DNA of 64,000 bases from Takakia lepidozioides (taxonomy: Eukaryota > Streptophyta > Takakiopsida > Takakiales > Takakiaceae): positions 82,876,756 through 82,940,755 of the forward strand of contig CM060731.1 in assembly GCA_030704615.1 (NCBI GenBank), in the 5' to 3' direction. The translations under genes were made by a program, and so were the position numbers. Position 1 is the stretch's first letter. Every line of letters starts with the position of its first letter. Of the stretch, positions 13,492 through 24,918 are shown piece after piece. Below the pieces are notes generated by a model. That model searched no databases. It saw only the letters and a list, made by a program, of their open reading frames with translations, and was not told the origin of the DNA.

Positions 13492-14281
13492 GATCCCTCT
13501 TCACGAAGACTCCGACTCCTATCTCTTGTTTGTTGAAAGGTTTACAACCCCAGATGTTTGCATGTTGCATGCCCCCACAACTCGACGGTGGCACAAGATC
13601 GGCCTCAAGATCCCCTAGGAATTCCCAAAGGATAAATCATTATCCAGAGTTCGTGCTGCAGATGGAGGCTTACCCCCATAACGGGCGTAAGGGACGAGGA
13701 CGATGAAGACTTGTGGATTGTGTACAATCCTCTCTTGAACAAATCCAGACAATTGCTTGCCCTGCCTCACCGCAGTTCAAGACACTTCCTGGACGTGGAT
13801 GCGCCAAGCAGACTTTGGAGAACACACACGTGTGTTTCCCCCCCCCCTTTTTTGGGAACTTCTCATCCTATGTACGTTCACCCATTGTACATGCTGTAAA
13901 TAAAGTCTTACAAGGATTGATCGTTGGAGAACACACATGTATGACTCAATTAGTGAGTGTTGGACCCAGACTGGAAAGATGCCCACAGTCCTGGGTACTC
14001 TTCAGCGATGTGCAGGAATTGTGATATGTATTCCACTGGGAGCCACGTTACCTGGGATAATCTGCCCAAGAGCCAGCGACGTGGCGACCAACGGATGTTG
14101 CCGTACGTAATTTGTGTCGGCGAGGAATGCTGTATGATCCAGGGTTTTATATCTCGTAGCACGTGAACAGCCTATAGGAATTTTTATTTGATCCATATAG
14201 ACAGAGCAGGATAGCGAAGATTGAGAACAACTCGAGCTGGTAGAAGCGGGCTAGCGTCAGATCACAATGATGAGGGCACCC
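13492..14281. other. Uncharacterised sequence left of a copia LTR
   Basis: Contains short open frames only and a C8-T run near 13840. The left edge of the copia LTR may fall inside this stretch; I could not fix it. Confidence 0.3.
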
Positions 14282-14773
14282 TGTAACGATGGAAGACCCG
14301 GCAGATTATGACGGCAGATTATGGCATATAATCTGACCCCGACAAGGCCAGAATTTCGAGCCAAAGCAAATTACTTACATGGCCCTACCCCACTCTCTTT
14401 ACTTTTCATTCACTTATTCTCACAAATCTTCCCTATTAGTTTAGAGGATGACGCAACCATGTCAGTCCTCATATAAGTTAGGAGCCTAATTTATGGAGTC
14501 CCATTTGCTTCCCTTGCGATCAATCACCATTTATGTAGGTACTAAGTCATTATCAGTGATAAACTTAGGCCCCTCACCCCAATAGTTAAATAGCCAAAAC
14601 AAAGTAGAGATAGATAGAGAGAGAAGACTCCGGCCGAAGCCGGCGTAACTAAGAGCCACTTCGCCTTGCAGCTACTACCCCATTTCGGGTGGGTCCTATA
14701 TAGCAAAGTGCTATCTGTATTCAGGTCCTTTGGATCCCCTTGTTAATACATGACTAGTTTAACAAAACTTACA
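14282..14773 (+). mobile_element. Ty1/copia 5' LTR (left edge approximate)
   Basis: The sequence ends in ...CTTACA immediately before a tRNA-type primer-binding site, which fixes the right edge of an LTR. A leader follows and then, beyond element A, a copia-type gag. The left edge is a guess at a TG dinucleotide at 14282; a longer LTR is possible. No 3' LTR of this element was found in the window. Confidence 0.6.
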
Positions 14774-14786
14774 TGGTATTAGAGCA
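14774..14786 (+). other. Primer-binding site (initiator tRNA-Met type)
   Basis: TGGTATTAGAGCA is one base from the usual plant LTR-retrotransposon site TGGTATCAGAGC, complementary to the 3' end of initiator tRNA-Met. It directly follows the ACA end of the LTR. Confidence 0.8.
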
Positions 14787-14987
14787 GGAAAGGGACCTTG
14801 GGAATTCTGAGTCTGGGAAGATTTCCAGTGTGCAGCTTTGTTCCAGCAGTTGTTTCTGTCTTCTACATATTCTATTTATATTTTGCAATGCTCCAAATTA
14901 GTCTTAACTAAAACTTTGTGTAGCACTGCTCCAAAGCTGTTTTCTGTCATTTCTATCTAGAATATTATATTAATCCAGTAGTAGTTC

Positions 14988-14992
14988 TTCAT
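14988..14992. repeat. Target-site duplication of element A, left copy (TTCAT)
   Basis: TTCAT here matches 23833-23837 on the other side of element A. Removing A and one copy rejoins the copia leader to its gag start codon at 23839, which supports a simple insertion. Confidence 0.85.
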
Positions 14993-15033
14993 GTCGTGCG
15001 CATACATATCGCTACACACCTACAACACATGTG

Positions 15034-15135
15034 CACACCACACACTAGTCCACCACTAGTCCAACCACTAGGCTACAACTAGTCAGTCACTAGGCTGCCA
15101 CTATGCTGCCCACTATGGCAGTCACTAGTCCACAC
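15034..15135. repeat. Degenerate CACTAGTCCA tandem repeat near the 3' end of element A
   Basis: A run of imperfect units of about 10 bp around the core ACTAG, repeated roughly ten times just inside the element's 3' terminus. The same array occurs in element B. Function unknown; it lies in the noncoding tail after the PHD finger. Confidence 0.75.
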
Positions 15136-15396
15136 AATCGCCCCCCTAGCTGGTGCTTAGGTCCTTCTAAGTCCAGGTAGCCACAAGATGTGATAGTGAC
15201 CATAGTCTCACTAAGTCCTCCACCACTGTCCCTACTACACTCAAACTCGATAGATCGAGAGGCTGGGTGCAAGAGTTGCCCCATCGTTAGTCGCCGTCTT
15301 GCAACCTGTGAACGTGAGCCTAGGATCTCGTGTATTGACTCCTATGAGCTTGGCCTCCCATGTCTTGTTAGCTACTTTTAGTCATATCCACTGCCA

Positions 15397-16296
15397 CTAT
15401 CCCAAGCAGTGTGGACACAACCAATCTCCATCAGGAACCTTCTCAAGAGGTGGTGTCAAGCATCCCATATGCCAACCACTTGAGCATTGATCACACACCA
15501 ACATGGTGGCTGCCCCTTTGGCAGACCCACAGAGCATGCACCTCAAACCTGCAGGTACCACTGCCAAGTTTGGGTCAACTCTGCCATCAACATTGGGAAG
15601 GTGACATGGCGCACAATTACGCACATGATCCTTCCAAGTCATGTCATCCCGTCCCTCCAAGATCATGACTCCTGAGGGCAACACCTCTCGAACCCTCAAA
15701 ATAACACGCCCTGCAGTCACATCCAGGGTCGTAGGAGCAGTCTGCTGCAAATAAACATAGTCGTCAGGGCTAAACCTCCAAACCCCAGGACGATATCCTC
15801 CACCACGTATAGTGGCATACCTCAACGTATCACGGTGCTGTGCAATGGCAAGGTTCTCAAAAGCCATGGGCATGACTTTCTTGAACAACTCTGCACGCTG
15901 AACACATGCATGTATCCGTACATCCGGATCGTCAAGGTTAAGGACTTGAGCAGTGTCCCTATGAATGGCTGCAGACAAATCCGGCTCTCGGCCAAAGAGA
16001 AGAAAATATGGTGAGAAGGAGGCAAGTGATGCTTGCTTGCTGAACCGGTAGCCCATGACTAACCAAGATACCTGAAGATCCCAATCTTCTAGGTGTCCCT
16101 TCTGCAAGCCATATTTGAGCAAACCCCTCTTCATCGTCTGAACAACTCTCTCTGCCAAGCCATCGGCCTCAGGATGATCCCGAGAAGTGGTGTGGTGATC
16201 TATCAAGGCTTTATCACACAAAGCCTGGAACTCCTCCAAGAACTCTCTCCCTTGGTCCGTGAGTACCTCAACTGGAGCACCGAATCGGCTAAGCAC
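15397..16296 (-). pseudogene. Element A integrase C-terminal half with PHD finger
   Basis: This frame starts within the catalytic core (LTDQGREF with the second Asp), includes the catalytic Glu region (HPEADGLAERV), the GPF-like C-terminal segment, and a PHD finger at about 15400-15540 with the full C4HC3 ligand set (CMLC, CDQC, HMGC, CPHC). The zinc-binding N-terminus and the first catalytic Asp present in element B are deleted; the frame joins unrelated integrase-linker sequence at about 16300. The PHD finger is intact, but the integrase cannot be active. Confidence 0.85.
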
Positions 16297-16312
16297 ACGA
16301 TCAAGAACACTC

Positions 16313-16770
16313 CTACAGAGTTCTCTCCCTGGCAGTCACAGTGGCTGTCGTGTCTCCCGTGCGGAGGTAGTCCAACACAGCTGAATCCTCATGTATATCT
16401 CTAGCACCACCTGGCTCATCACTAGCCTCAGGGTCCTCAGACACTCCGTCTATAGTCATCCCTGTTGTAGGTCCAACCTGACTAGCATGCCCGATGGCAT
16501 CAAAGATCTCCTCTGGTGTTGGCATGGCATATTTATCGGACTTGGTCTGACGATTTACAGGCCGGTAATCACCGCACATACGTCTCTCCGTCCAATTGCC
16601 ATAGACATCATTCTTGGCTGGCATCACTGTGGCTGAAGCATACTCTCCACCAGAGAGCTCCACCAAACCAGCCTCCTAGAGATCTTCTGTCCTCATCTGA
16701 ATCAAAGACCTCTCCATGTCACTGTATCTATAGGGTCTCCGAAAGATTGGCGTGTCAGTGGCCAACTCAA
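16313..16770 (-). pseudogene. Element A reverse transcriptase remnant
   Basis: Encodes the N-terminal RT segment with RRMCGDYRPVNRQT and MPTPEEIFDAIGHA, then jumps directly to the linker before integrase (GPTTGMTIDGVSEDPE). The segment with the YxDD catalytic motif and RNase H, present in element B at about 27460-28560, is missing. This is a clean internal deletion, not gradual decay. Confidence 0.8.
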
Positions 16771-17249
16771 TACGAATCTCTTGACCCTTCAGTGCTCCCA
16801 AGTCCTTCAAACTGAAGGCAAAGCAATTCATGTAAGCCCTCAAGAACCGCCGTATACGTCGTCTTTCTCCTCCGGTAACAATGGGTCCAATGTCAGGCTC
16901 CCAATTGTTCTCCGTAACTGCAACCTTAAGTCCAGTGGGCTTAGAGGTAGAGGACGCGTCCAGTGGTTGCTATGTTGCAACCTCTTGAGCAGTACTCCCT
17001 ACCTGCTCAGTCAATGACAAGGCCTCATCCTGCCCCATCATCTCATCCTCGAGGACTTCCTCAACCCGAGAAAAATCCCCAACCTCATCCATCACCGCCG
17101 CCCTGGCTGCCAACTCCCTCTGAACCTCGAGCACCTCCTATGTGTGTCATGGATGTCTGCACCCCGTGGTCCTCTCATGCTCGCCCCCACTCACTGCCTA
17201 TACCGTCTCGGTAGGCAGAGAGACCATCGAGGGAAGTGTACTCCGCACT

Positions 17250-18225
17250 CTGCGTTGCTCAGCCATAGCCAAGCTGATAATCCAGGTCAAGCAATTGAGA
17301 TCCATTGCTTGCCCCAACACCTGACGACGTGATGCCTCAGAAAGAGACGACATCGCCGTGGTACCAGTGGTAAAACCCATTGCCCGTTCACGCTCGTTAG
17401 CATTGGGCTCCACTAACTGCTGCAACTGAGCATCCCACAGGAGGCCAGGTCCACTATCCCGGAAAGCATGCGATCCTGGGAAGCTGAGCAGTGTAGGTAA
17501 TGTTGCTCGTGGTTGACCCACCCTGTTGAACACTGCCAAAGGCGAACGATCATCGTGTCTCACACGCTGAGACTGCCTCCTTGTGTCCAAAATGCTATCC
17601 ACTGTGAGGTGTGTTGGGCGCTGCACCCCATCAAATGCACGCTTGAGCAGTGCGGGTGGCATCAAGTTAGTCCACCATAGCCGTGGACGATGAGCCCGTG
17701 ACCCCACTGCAGCTGCAACCAGCAACACTGTTGACCCAAGCCACGACCGGACTTGATGCACACTGGCCATCACCCTGGCCCAAGAATCGCCCATCAGTGG
17801 CACATTCTCCAAGATGTATGCTGGAGATACAGCTTGATGAAGCTACAAGTGGTGCAAAACCCGCACCATCTCCCAAAACAAACCCGACCTCGAGTCTCGC
17901 AATCCATTGTCATGCGGCTGATGAATGCTCTTGGCAGGGCCAACCTGCCACTGCCAGATCAATGGAGCCAACCCGCTCCAAATCCTGCGCCCCCAGCAAC
18001 GAAATGTCTGTTGGCAAGGCCTGCTGATATCCACGAACTGCAGACACCGACAACAACTCAGGGTACTGCTGCACCAACTGAGCAACATGGTGAAGTGAAA
18101 TGCGTCGTGTAGTCTCATCCCTCTCTACATACTAGTAACGCCGAACTCGTACATCTGCCTGTAACACAACAGCCAATCCGGTGTTGATCCCGCCAAACAA
18201 GTCCAGAAGACAAATGCCTTCATCC
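17250..18225 (-). pseudogene. Element A DNA cytosine-5 methyltransferase domain, broken
   Basis: Captured C5-methyltransferase between protease and RT. Visible motifs in order: I (LLDLFGGINTG), IV with the catalytic Cys (VAGWPCQEHS), VI (ILENVPLMGDS), VIII-like (GSRAHRPRLWWTN), IX/X (NERERAMGF; RRQVLGQAMDL). The linear I-to-X order, and the AHRxRxxW and RQxLGxxxxL patterns, resemble DNMT3-like enzymes more than the circularly permuted plant DRMs. It is disabled by a stop right after motif I (18132), a short frameshift near the PCQ motif and a CAG-to-TAG stop before ENV. The rest, 17812-17198, is one open frame through motif X. Confidence 0.85.
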
Positions 18226-18499
18226 GGATACTGCCATACAATAGGTGTGGTGTCCAATGGAGACAACTGAGGTGGTCCTGGTGCAATCCCCGCACTCTCC
18301 TCCTCTCCTGATGGTACAAAAGCCTCCACCCAGGCTTGTTGCACCCGTCGATCAGCAACCCGCTGCAAATCTTTGCTCGTGCCCCACAATGGAGTCTGAG
18401 CAACCATGGCAGGCAACTCCGCCATACCATACATGTCATCCTGCTCTCCCGGAGGTGATACATCGTCTGAATGAGCGTTGCCCTCAAGCAACTCTCCAG

Positions 18500-19439
18500 G
18501 CCAACTCAATGCAACTGTGAATGCTGTTAGTGTCGGCATCTTGCCTCGCTGGGCAACCGCAACTCCTCCTATGAATGTCACAGGGAGCTGCACACGCCGG
18601 CTCTCCCCTGACTGCCATCCACGCCTATAGGAAGCTGACTTTTCCCAAAAATCCAGGGTGAAGCCCATGGGGTACAACACTGCCCTACCAACCAGGACAT
18701 CATACGAGACCGCGTCTGTCACAATGGCCTTGGCTCGCATCACTGAGCCATCTGTAAGGTGATCCGGCCGTAGTCTGATAGCCAACTCATGCCATGTCAT
18801 GCCCCAAGCCTGCTCCGATCCTCCCAGAGACGTCTGTATCTGGAAAGGACAAGGCTCCATATCCGCCTCCGTGAGGCCCAAGCCTGCAATAGCAGCTCTG
18901 CCCAGCATCAATGGCTGAGCTCCCGAGTCCAACAAGACCCGCAGTGGCCGGTACCTCTTGCCTGCCAGTCCACTCAAATAGAAAATGTCATTCTGGTTGT
19001 CTAACATGACAATTCCAGGTGTCACCAAGGCGCGCTCAATGGCTGGCCTAGCTGGCAGTTTCATCAACCTGGCAACTGCAGTTTGCCATTGCGCCGCCGT
19101 GGCAGTCTTGACCCTCAAATCCGAGGATCCATCCGGCACTACACCTCCCACTATCTCCGCAGAAGATGAAGTAACCTTCCCACTCTCACAGAGTGTAGCT
19201 GCCAGCCTGAACACCTCAGCTGGTCTTACCCCCGGCGTCGCAATCATGGTAGCCGAGAACAATGGAGCCTGGCACACAGATGTGGCCGCTCCCAGCAGCA
19301 CACTTGCTGCCGTAGCCTTGGCAACACTAGGTAGTGATGCTGCCCGTGTAGCTCTCCCCAATGGCATAGTAACCTCCGCCTCGGTAACAGTCGGGTGAGA
19401 ACTAGGTGCCATGGATGGCGTCGATACTGTCTCCGCCAA
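18500..19439 (-). pseudogene. Element A retroviral-type aspartic protease region
   Basis: Ty3-type protease processing the polyprotein. The active-site motif LLDSGAQPLMLG and the downstream flap-like YDVLVGRAVLYPMGF are present and in frame; this frame runs into the methyltransferase. It is separated from Gag only by a CAG-to-TAG change near 19465 (a neighbouring CGT is CAT), so Gag and Pol were probably one open frame. Confidence 0.8.
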
Positions 19440-19463
19440 TGTGAATGACTGAGGAAGCCTAGC

Positions 19464-21115
19464 CTAATGGCTTGCCTCCCAACGTTGTGGATCCAGCTCC
19501 ACCTCTGCATCTCGTGGCTCAGAAACTCGTGCTGATCCTCGGGTCACGGCTGCAGCAGACTCCACCTGCACTAGTGGTAGTGCTGCTCCGCACATGAATC
19601 CCATGCATCCCATATCTCCTCCCTCAGGAGCAGGAGGTGGACCATCCGGCCTTGGAGCCGGTACCACCTGAGCTGTAGCCATGGCAGCGAGCCTCTGCTC
19701 TAGCTGCTGAAGTCGGTTGGTCATGCCTTGGTCAACACCCTGACCTCCGCGTCCTTGGCCATGTTGAGCTTGCCCTTGGCCTGCACCTCGTCCTCTTTGG
19801 GCTGCTCCACCTCGCCCCCGGCCACCATTGTTCCCTTGGAACTGGCCTGGGCGCAACTCAGGATGCAAACCATAACACTGGGCTTCTCCATGCCCGTACT
19901 TGCCACAATGCCCACACTGCAACTGTGAAAGCTGTGCCAGTGCCAAACCATTGCCTCCCTCTGGGCAATCCATCTTGACATGGGGTCTTCCAAATGTCCA
20001 ACACACCACATCCGCCCGTTGTTGGCCAGCAAATGAAGGGAGAGACCCCTGCATTTGAGGTCCTCTCTACCCTTCCCTGAGCTTCACCTGAGCCCCCTTG
20101 TTGCCTTGAGCACGTTGAGGTAGTGTTGGCTAGGAGCACCACTACCCGTGGTGTCTCCTTAGCAAATCCCACCATGACCACTCGTTCCTCCACCATGTTG
20201 AGCTCTATCCGCTCTGCCAGCAAAAACACATTTGTTAAGGTGGGTTGGGCCGCTTGTAAGAGAGTTGCATCCCGCACCCTTCTCTCCTTGTCCAATATCC
20301 CATACCAGAATTGGACTGCCTGAGCTTCCGTAATCCCTTAGGTTACATTTATCAAGCACCTCTTGCGAGTGAAAGCCTCCCTCAAGCTCTCAGTCGGCTT
20401 CCATTGGAACTCTTGCAAGCTCCGCAACTTCTCTGTCCTCACCCCTTGGTAGTTCTCTCTTAAGTCTTCGAAGAACTCCAAGAAAACAGGGTTGAAGGCA
20501 AGCACGGGTACTGGTGCGGGTGCGGTATTGGCTTGGGTTTACGTTGTAGCTACGGTACCACCAGTCCCACTAGTCCCACTGCTGCTTACTGAAACTGCCG
20601 GTGTAGCGGCAGGTGTAGCCACTGCCATCGTGGCTCTAGTGCCCCTAGTGATGGAGACATAGTCGGGTGACCAGTACATCCTCCACTCCTCGATCTCAAC
20701 CTCATGCCCCCGCCTGAACTCATGGTAATCATCCGTAGGCGGCCCCTCAAAGTGCTGAAATAGCCCCTTCTATGCCATGAAAGGCGTAAATAATTGTGGA
20801 TTGCGCATTTGCTGCAAATCACACCAACTATCAAACTCTTGGATAAAATCATCCAACTCGATGGTGCCCACCGCCCTAGAGTACCTTCGTGGCCCCTTGG
20901 TAGCTCCATACATCTCCTCCATTGTGTCCCACAACAATGGTAAGGAAACAACTTGCACCGCCGGTGTGAGTCCTCCTGATTCACAATCTGAATCAGAACC
21001 TTCCATAGAAGACACAGGAGGTGAAGGTGGCCTAAACCGCACACCTCGGCTCGTGTATCCACTAGTATCGCTAGTGCTCAAACCGGCACTGTCCCCAGCA
21101 ACTAGTGGCACCTCC
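19464..21115 (-). pseudogene. Element A Gag, frameshifted
   Basis: Structural capsid protein region. The capsid-like core (DDFIQEFDSWCDLQQMRNPQ) and the zinc-knuckle region are recognisable by comparison with element B. The first knuckle has lost a ligand Cys (CWTFGRPHVKMDC); the second (CGHCGKYGHGEAQC) is complete. Several frame changes lie between 20770 and 20050. The linker downstream is rich in Arg, Gly and Gln. Confidence 0.8.
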
Positions 21116-21861
21116 GTGTTGACAAACTGTCACTCAACGGGTCATGAACATGTCCCTAACCCCCTCTCTACAAGGTAACTGGGTAGAGAACCTGTTGCGG
21201 CTTATGGTTTGGAATATTAGGTTCCTAACATAGCCTACATCTGCACCTGCATCCACCGCAAGCACTCCTATGGTTGGCTGGTCATCACCTCCAACCTCAC
21301 CATGGGAGAAACAATAATGGTCTGACTGGTCATCACCCCAGCCTCACCATCGACAACATGCTCTAGGACTAGCCGGTGATCAAATCCGGACCAATCACCT
21401 ATAAAAACAAGCGCCCACACAAAACTAACATGGCGCACAGTCAAGCATGCAGGTATGGAGGGGATCCAAACACAAGAAATCAGAACGACAACTCCCCCAC
21501 ACCAAAAACAACTCCACAGTGTTGCTCCTGCAAGGACACCCCAGCCCAAACCCGGACTGACTCTTGCCTCCACCTACGGAAAGGTCTTGGCCTAATGAGA
21601 GGGTGGAAAACTACGAGGAAGAGAAGCTAAAGCAATGCCTAACCCCAGCATGCCCTCATCCCAACACTCTTCCTCTCCTCTCTTCTCTCACTTGCATGAC
21701 CATGGAAATATCATGAAGATATTCCTCAAACCGCCCTCCACGAGCTTCGAAATTTGGCCTTCAAGACCACATGCCAGTCCTCAAGTAGTCCACCAGTGCC
21801 TCCCCGAGTCAGCACATGCCGTCCATAGGTCAACATGCACCACAGACCAGCACAGGCCCAC

Positions 21862-22375
21862 ATAGCCCCATAGGCCATAGGTCACAGCCTGTCACAGCCC
21901 GTCACAACCCCAAAGGCCACATGGCACAGCCTGTCACAGCCCTATGTACACAGGTCCCAGGGGTCACAGTCCCGAAGGCCACAGCCCATCACAGCCTGTC
22001 ACAGCCCGTCACAGCCCCACAGGCCACAGGGCACAACCTGTCATAGCCCGCCACAGCCCATCACAACCACTCACAGCCCGTCACAGCCAAAGGCCACAGG
22101 CACAGCTTGTCACAGCCCTACACAGGTCACAGGGGTCACAGCCCCAAAGGCCACAGCCTGTCACAGCCCGTCACAGCCCGTCACAGCCCCACAGGCCACA
22201 GGGCACAGCCTGTCACAACCCCTCACAGCCCATCACAGCCCCTCACAGCCCGCCACATCCCATCACAGCCTGTCATAGCCCCTCACGGCCCCACAGGCCA
22301 CAGACCACAGCCTGTCATAGCCCATCACAGCCCATCACAGCCCCACAGGCCACAGGGCACAACTTGTCACAGCCC
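21862..22375. repeat. 10-bp minisatellite in the leader of element A
   Basis: Imperfect tandem units based on CACAGCCCGT / CACAGCCTGT, interrupted by CCACAGGCCACAGGG-type spacers. It lies in the untranslated leader 5' of Gag. The same array in element B is about three times longer. Confidence 0.9.
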
Positions 22376-23571
22376 CATCCATGGCCATTCATGGCAGTTT
22401 AGCCATTTCTCCAAGGCGTTTAGCCACGCCAAACTAGGGTTTGTGTCTCTTGGACTCTAGGCTTCTTTGCACCGAGCTATGGCGGCTGTGAGGAAATCAG
22501 CAAGGTATTCTTGCTCTTTATGGCTCCCACGCACCACCAATAGTAGCTCTAATTCCAAAGGAAGATATTTGCAACCAAAACTAAGTGTACAAGCTTCCTT
22601 TTAACTCCCAAAACAGCGCCATTGATCCCTATGGCGACAAGTACAAGCCTTCAATAGGCTGAAAGCATGCTCCACACATGCATTGCCCTCACATAAGGGA
22701 AGTCAGCCCTTCCCTCTTCCTTGCTTGCCCTCCTAGCTTGAAGATGGAAGCTTCAATGAGCTGAATACATGCTCCACACATGCAACCTCTTCACACAAGA
22801 GGTATCAGCCCCCTATCTTGGCTCCTTGGCTCCTTGGCTCCTTGATGCTCTCTAAGACAAGACTAAGCACTCCACAGCCTTTGCCAAGCTCCTGAAACCC
22901 TAAGGCTTACATTTCCAACCACAAGACACTCCTCTTGTGGTGCAAGAGCTCTTCTTCCAAGCTCTGAAACCCTAGGTGCACATTCCATGGCCTTGCCGCA
23001 CCTCTTAGCTCCTGTTCCAGCCCTGCTCTTGCCATGACAAGAGCCCTCTCAATGCTGAAGCTCGAGATTGAAACCCAATCTCACCATACTCCACAAAGTG
23101 CACTGATTTGCCCCAAGCCAAATCAACCCTTTCGCTTGGTCTTGCAGTCCTTCACACAATGAAAGCTCGCATTCCCAAGTCCAGTTCTCAGCTTTGCCAC
23201 CAAAGCCACTATAACCTGCTCTTGACTGGTCCTCTTCCCAATCGTGCTTGCTCATGCTTGTACACAATCTGAAACCATCAAGGTGCTCTGGAATTACCTG
23301 CAGCATGGTGCTTTCATCTGTGAAACTGAAGATCGAATGCCAAGGTCTACTACCTCGTAACCCACATCGCCTCCGCTTCTACAACCAAGAGCTCCACGGT
23401 GCTCCTTGCATAACAACCTGGTTTCTTTCATTCTCAAGCAAAAACCACAAGTGCTACAACTAACTCGTATCTGGCACTCACAGATACGAGCTCATCTTTC
23501 TCAAGTGATAAAGAAGAAGAATACAAGCACAAGCTCATGCGAGCTCACAAAGCTGAAGCATAAACTCATGC

Positions 23572-23579
23572 ATATATAA
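23572..23579 (-). promoter_or_regulatory. TATA box of element A
   Basis: TATATATG on the minus strand about 255 bp from the element's TGTCAAG start, the same position as in element B. This spacing suits a U3-type promoter at the 5' terminus. Confidence 0.55.
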
Positions 23580-23832
23580 CCTCATCACTCAAATACAAGT
23601 CAAGCCAAGTGCACCCCACGCCATGGGGAATCCACACTACGGCGCCATAGCTAGGCGCGGTGAGGCTCAACTCGAGAAAGATGAGCCTCTCGCGTTTGCC
23701 GTGAAGATAACCACTCCAGGGCCTAAATCTGCCTTGACCCCTGGATTGACACTTGGGCCAATCCCAAATGTCAATATGTAAACGCTAGCTATTTCCTAGC
23801 TAGTTTCACACTAGTGGTAAAATAACTTGACA

Positions 23833-23837
23833 TTCAT
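23833..23837. repeat. Target-site duplication of element A, right copy (TTCAT)
   Basis: Matches 14988-14992. It sits two bases before the start codon of the copia gag. Confidence 0.85.
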
Positions 23838-23838
23838 C

Positions 23839-24029
23839 ATGTCGTTTGGACAAGGATCAAAGAACAATGGGGGAGAAGTCTCAGAGACTAACACGTTAGT
23901 TGGACAATCTAACTTTGTTGTGTGGAAATTCAAAGTCCACAATCTGTTGCTAAGAGATGAAATTGCTCATACTGTCGAGAAAGATTTTGAGGTCACCGAT
24001 AAGAACAGGGCATTGTTGTTCGAGAGATA
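23839..24029 (+). pseudogene. Ty1/copia gag, N-terminal remnant
   Basis: Starts MSFGQGSK and contains LVGQSNFVVWKFKVHNLL, the usual copia Gag opening in which the element's protein is 'expressed on the genome'. After about 64 codons it ends at a stop and the sequence switches to an unrelated gypsy integrase. This was the coding start of the element whose LTR and primer site lie at 14282-14786. Confidence 0.75.
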
Positions 24030-24057
24030 GAAACGTAGAACACTTTGTCACTCATAG

Positions 24058-24644
24058 ATGAATGAGACATTGTTGTGCATATCCTGCTGTTTGCCTATCG
24101 AACCTCTATTCATGCCAGTATCAAAATTTCTCCTTTTGAACTTTTATATGGTAGGAAATGTAGAACTCATTTGCATATCTCTTGGCTGCAGGTCTCCGCA
24201 ACTGAGCCTGAAAATTTGGAAGTCTTTTTGTTTTCCATGGATGCTAGACGACGTAGTTTACATGAAACAGCTAAATCTAACATTGTGTTTGCCCAAGCTG
24301 CTCAGGCCAAGAATTACAACAGACGTGTTGTGTATTCTGAGTCATTCAAGGTAGGCCAGTCTGTTTGTGTCAAGCTCCAGCCTGGTAAACAGGTACCTAA
24401 GGCCAAGCGTCAGATTGATGGCCCTTACCTGATCTCTGATATTCTTCCTGGCAGGCAGTATGTCTTGCTTCCCCAACATGTTTCTACCCCTCACTTAGCT
24501 AGCCCCATTCATGTTTCATTGATTGTTCCATGCACTCTTACTTTTGATCTAACCTGTTTGAATGTTGAGAATCGCCAGGTGATTTTCACCCCCACAGCTC
24601 GAACAGCTGGTGATCAGGCCCTGGCATCTTCTTCTTTAGCGTAG
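24058..24644 (+). pseudogene. Ty3/gypsy integrase C-terminal remnant
   Basis: The translation shows the end of the integrase core (AYRTSIHASIKISPFELLYGR) and the C-terminal domain (FKVGQSVCVKLQPGKQVP, IDGPYLISDI). There is no chromodomain or PHD finger, and it differs from the A/B integrase. It is joined to the copia gag remnant at about 24030-24058, so a deletion or recombination fused two elements. Confidence 0.75.
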
Positions 24645-24918
24645 TTTTACATTTCGTGCTAGTTTTCTGCACCAATTGTAGCACTTGGGGCTTTTCCTAT
24701 GGGATGTTTTGTCCTCCACCCAGCTTGCAGGGTGAGGGTTTCTTCCCTAGGTTTTTTCATCCTTTGTGTGCCAGGTGTGTAGTTTGTTTTTGCTAGGCCT
24801 CGTTTTTGTTCTTCCTGAGCTCATCGCTCGCAGGAGCTCGCAGTATCTAGTGGCCCCAGCAGGCTTCACATATGTGGAGCTAGGATTCCTTCTCACCTTC
24901 TTTTTCGACTTGGATGAA

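Larger units (their letters stand above)
14993..23832 (-). mobile_element. Element A: Ty3-like retroelement with methyltransferase and PHD finger, internally deleted
   Basis: 8,840 bp on the minus strand, inserted between the leader and gag of a copia element. Order from its 5' end (right): TG start and TATA-bearing leader, 10-bp minisatellite, Gag with zinc knuckles, aspartic protease, DNA cytosine methyltransferase, start of RT, end of integrase, PHD finger, CACTAG-repeat tail. Compared with element B, A lacks the RT catalytic core with RNase H, and separately the integrase zinc region with the first catalytic Asp, so it cannot be autonomous. Outer ends are the same as in B. No direct terminal repeat connects its two ends by eye. 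Confidence 0.88.

Noticed and set aside
17250-18225. Methyltransferase as a host gene interrupted by the transposon
   Set aside because: The same domain sits in the same place and orientation in three copies, lacks introns, and continues the protease frame, so it belongs to the element.
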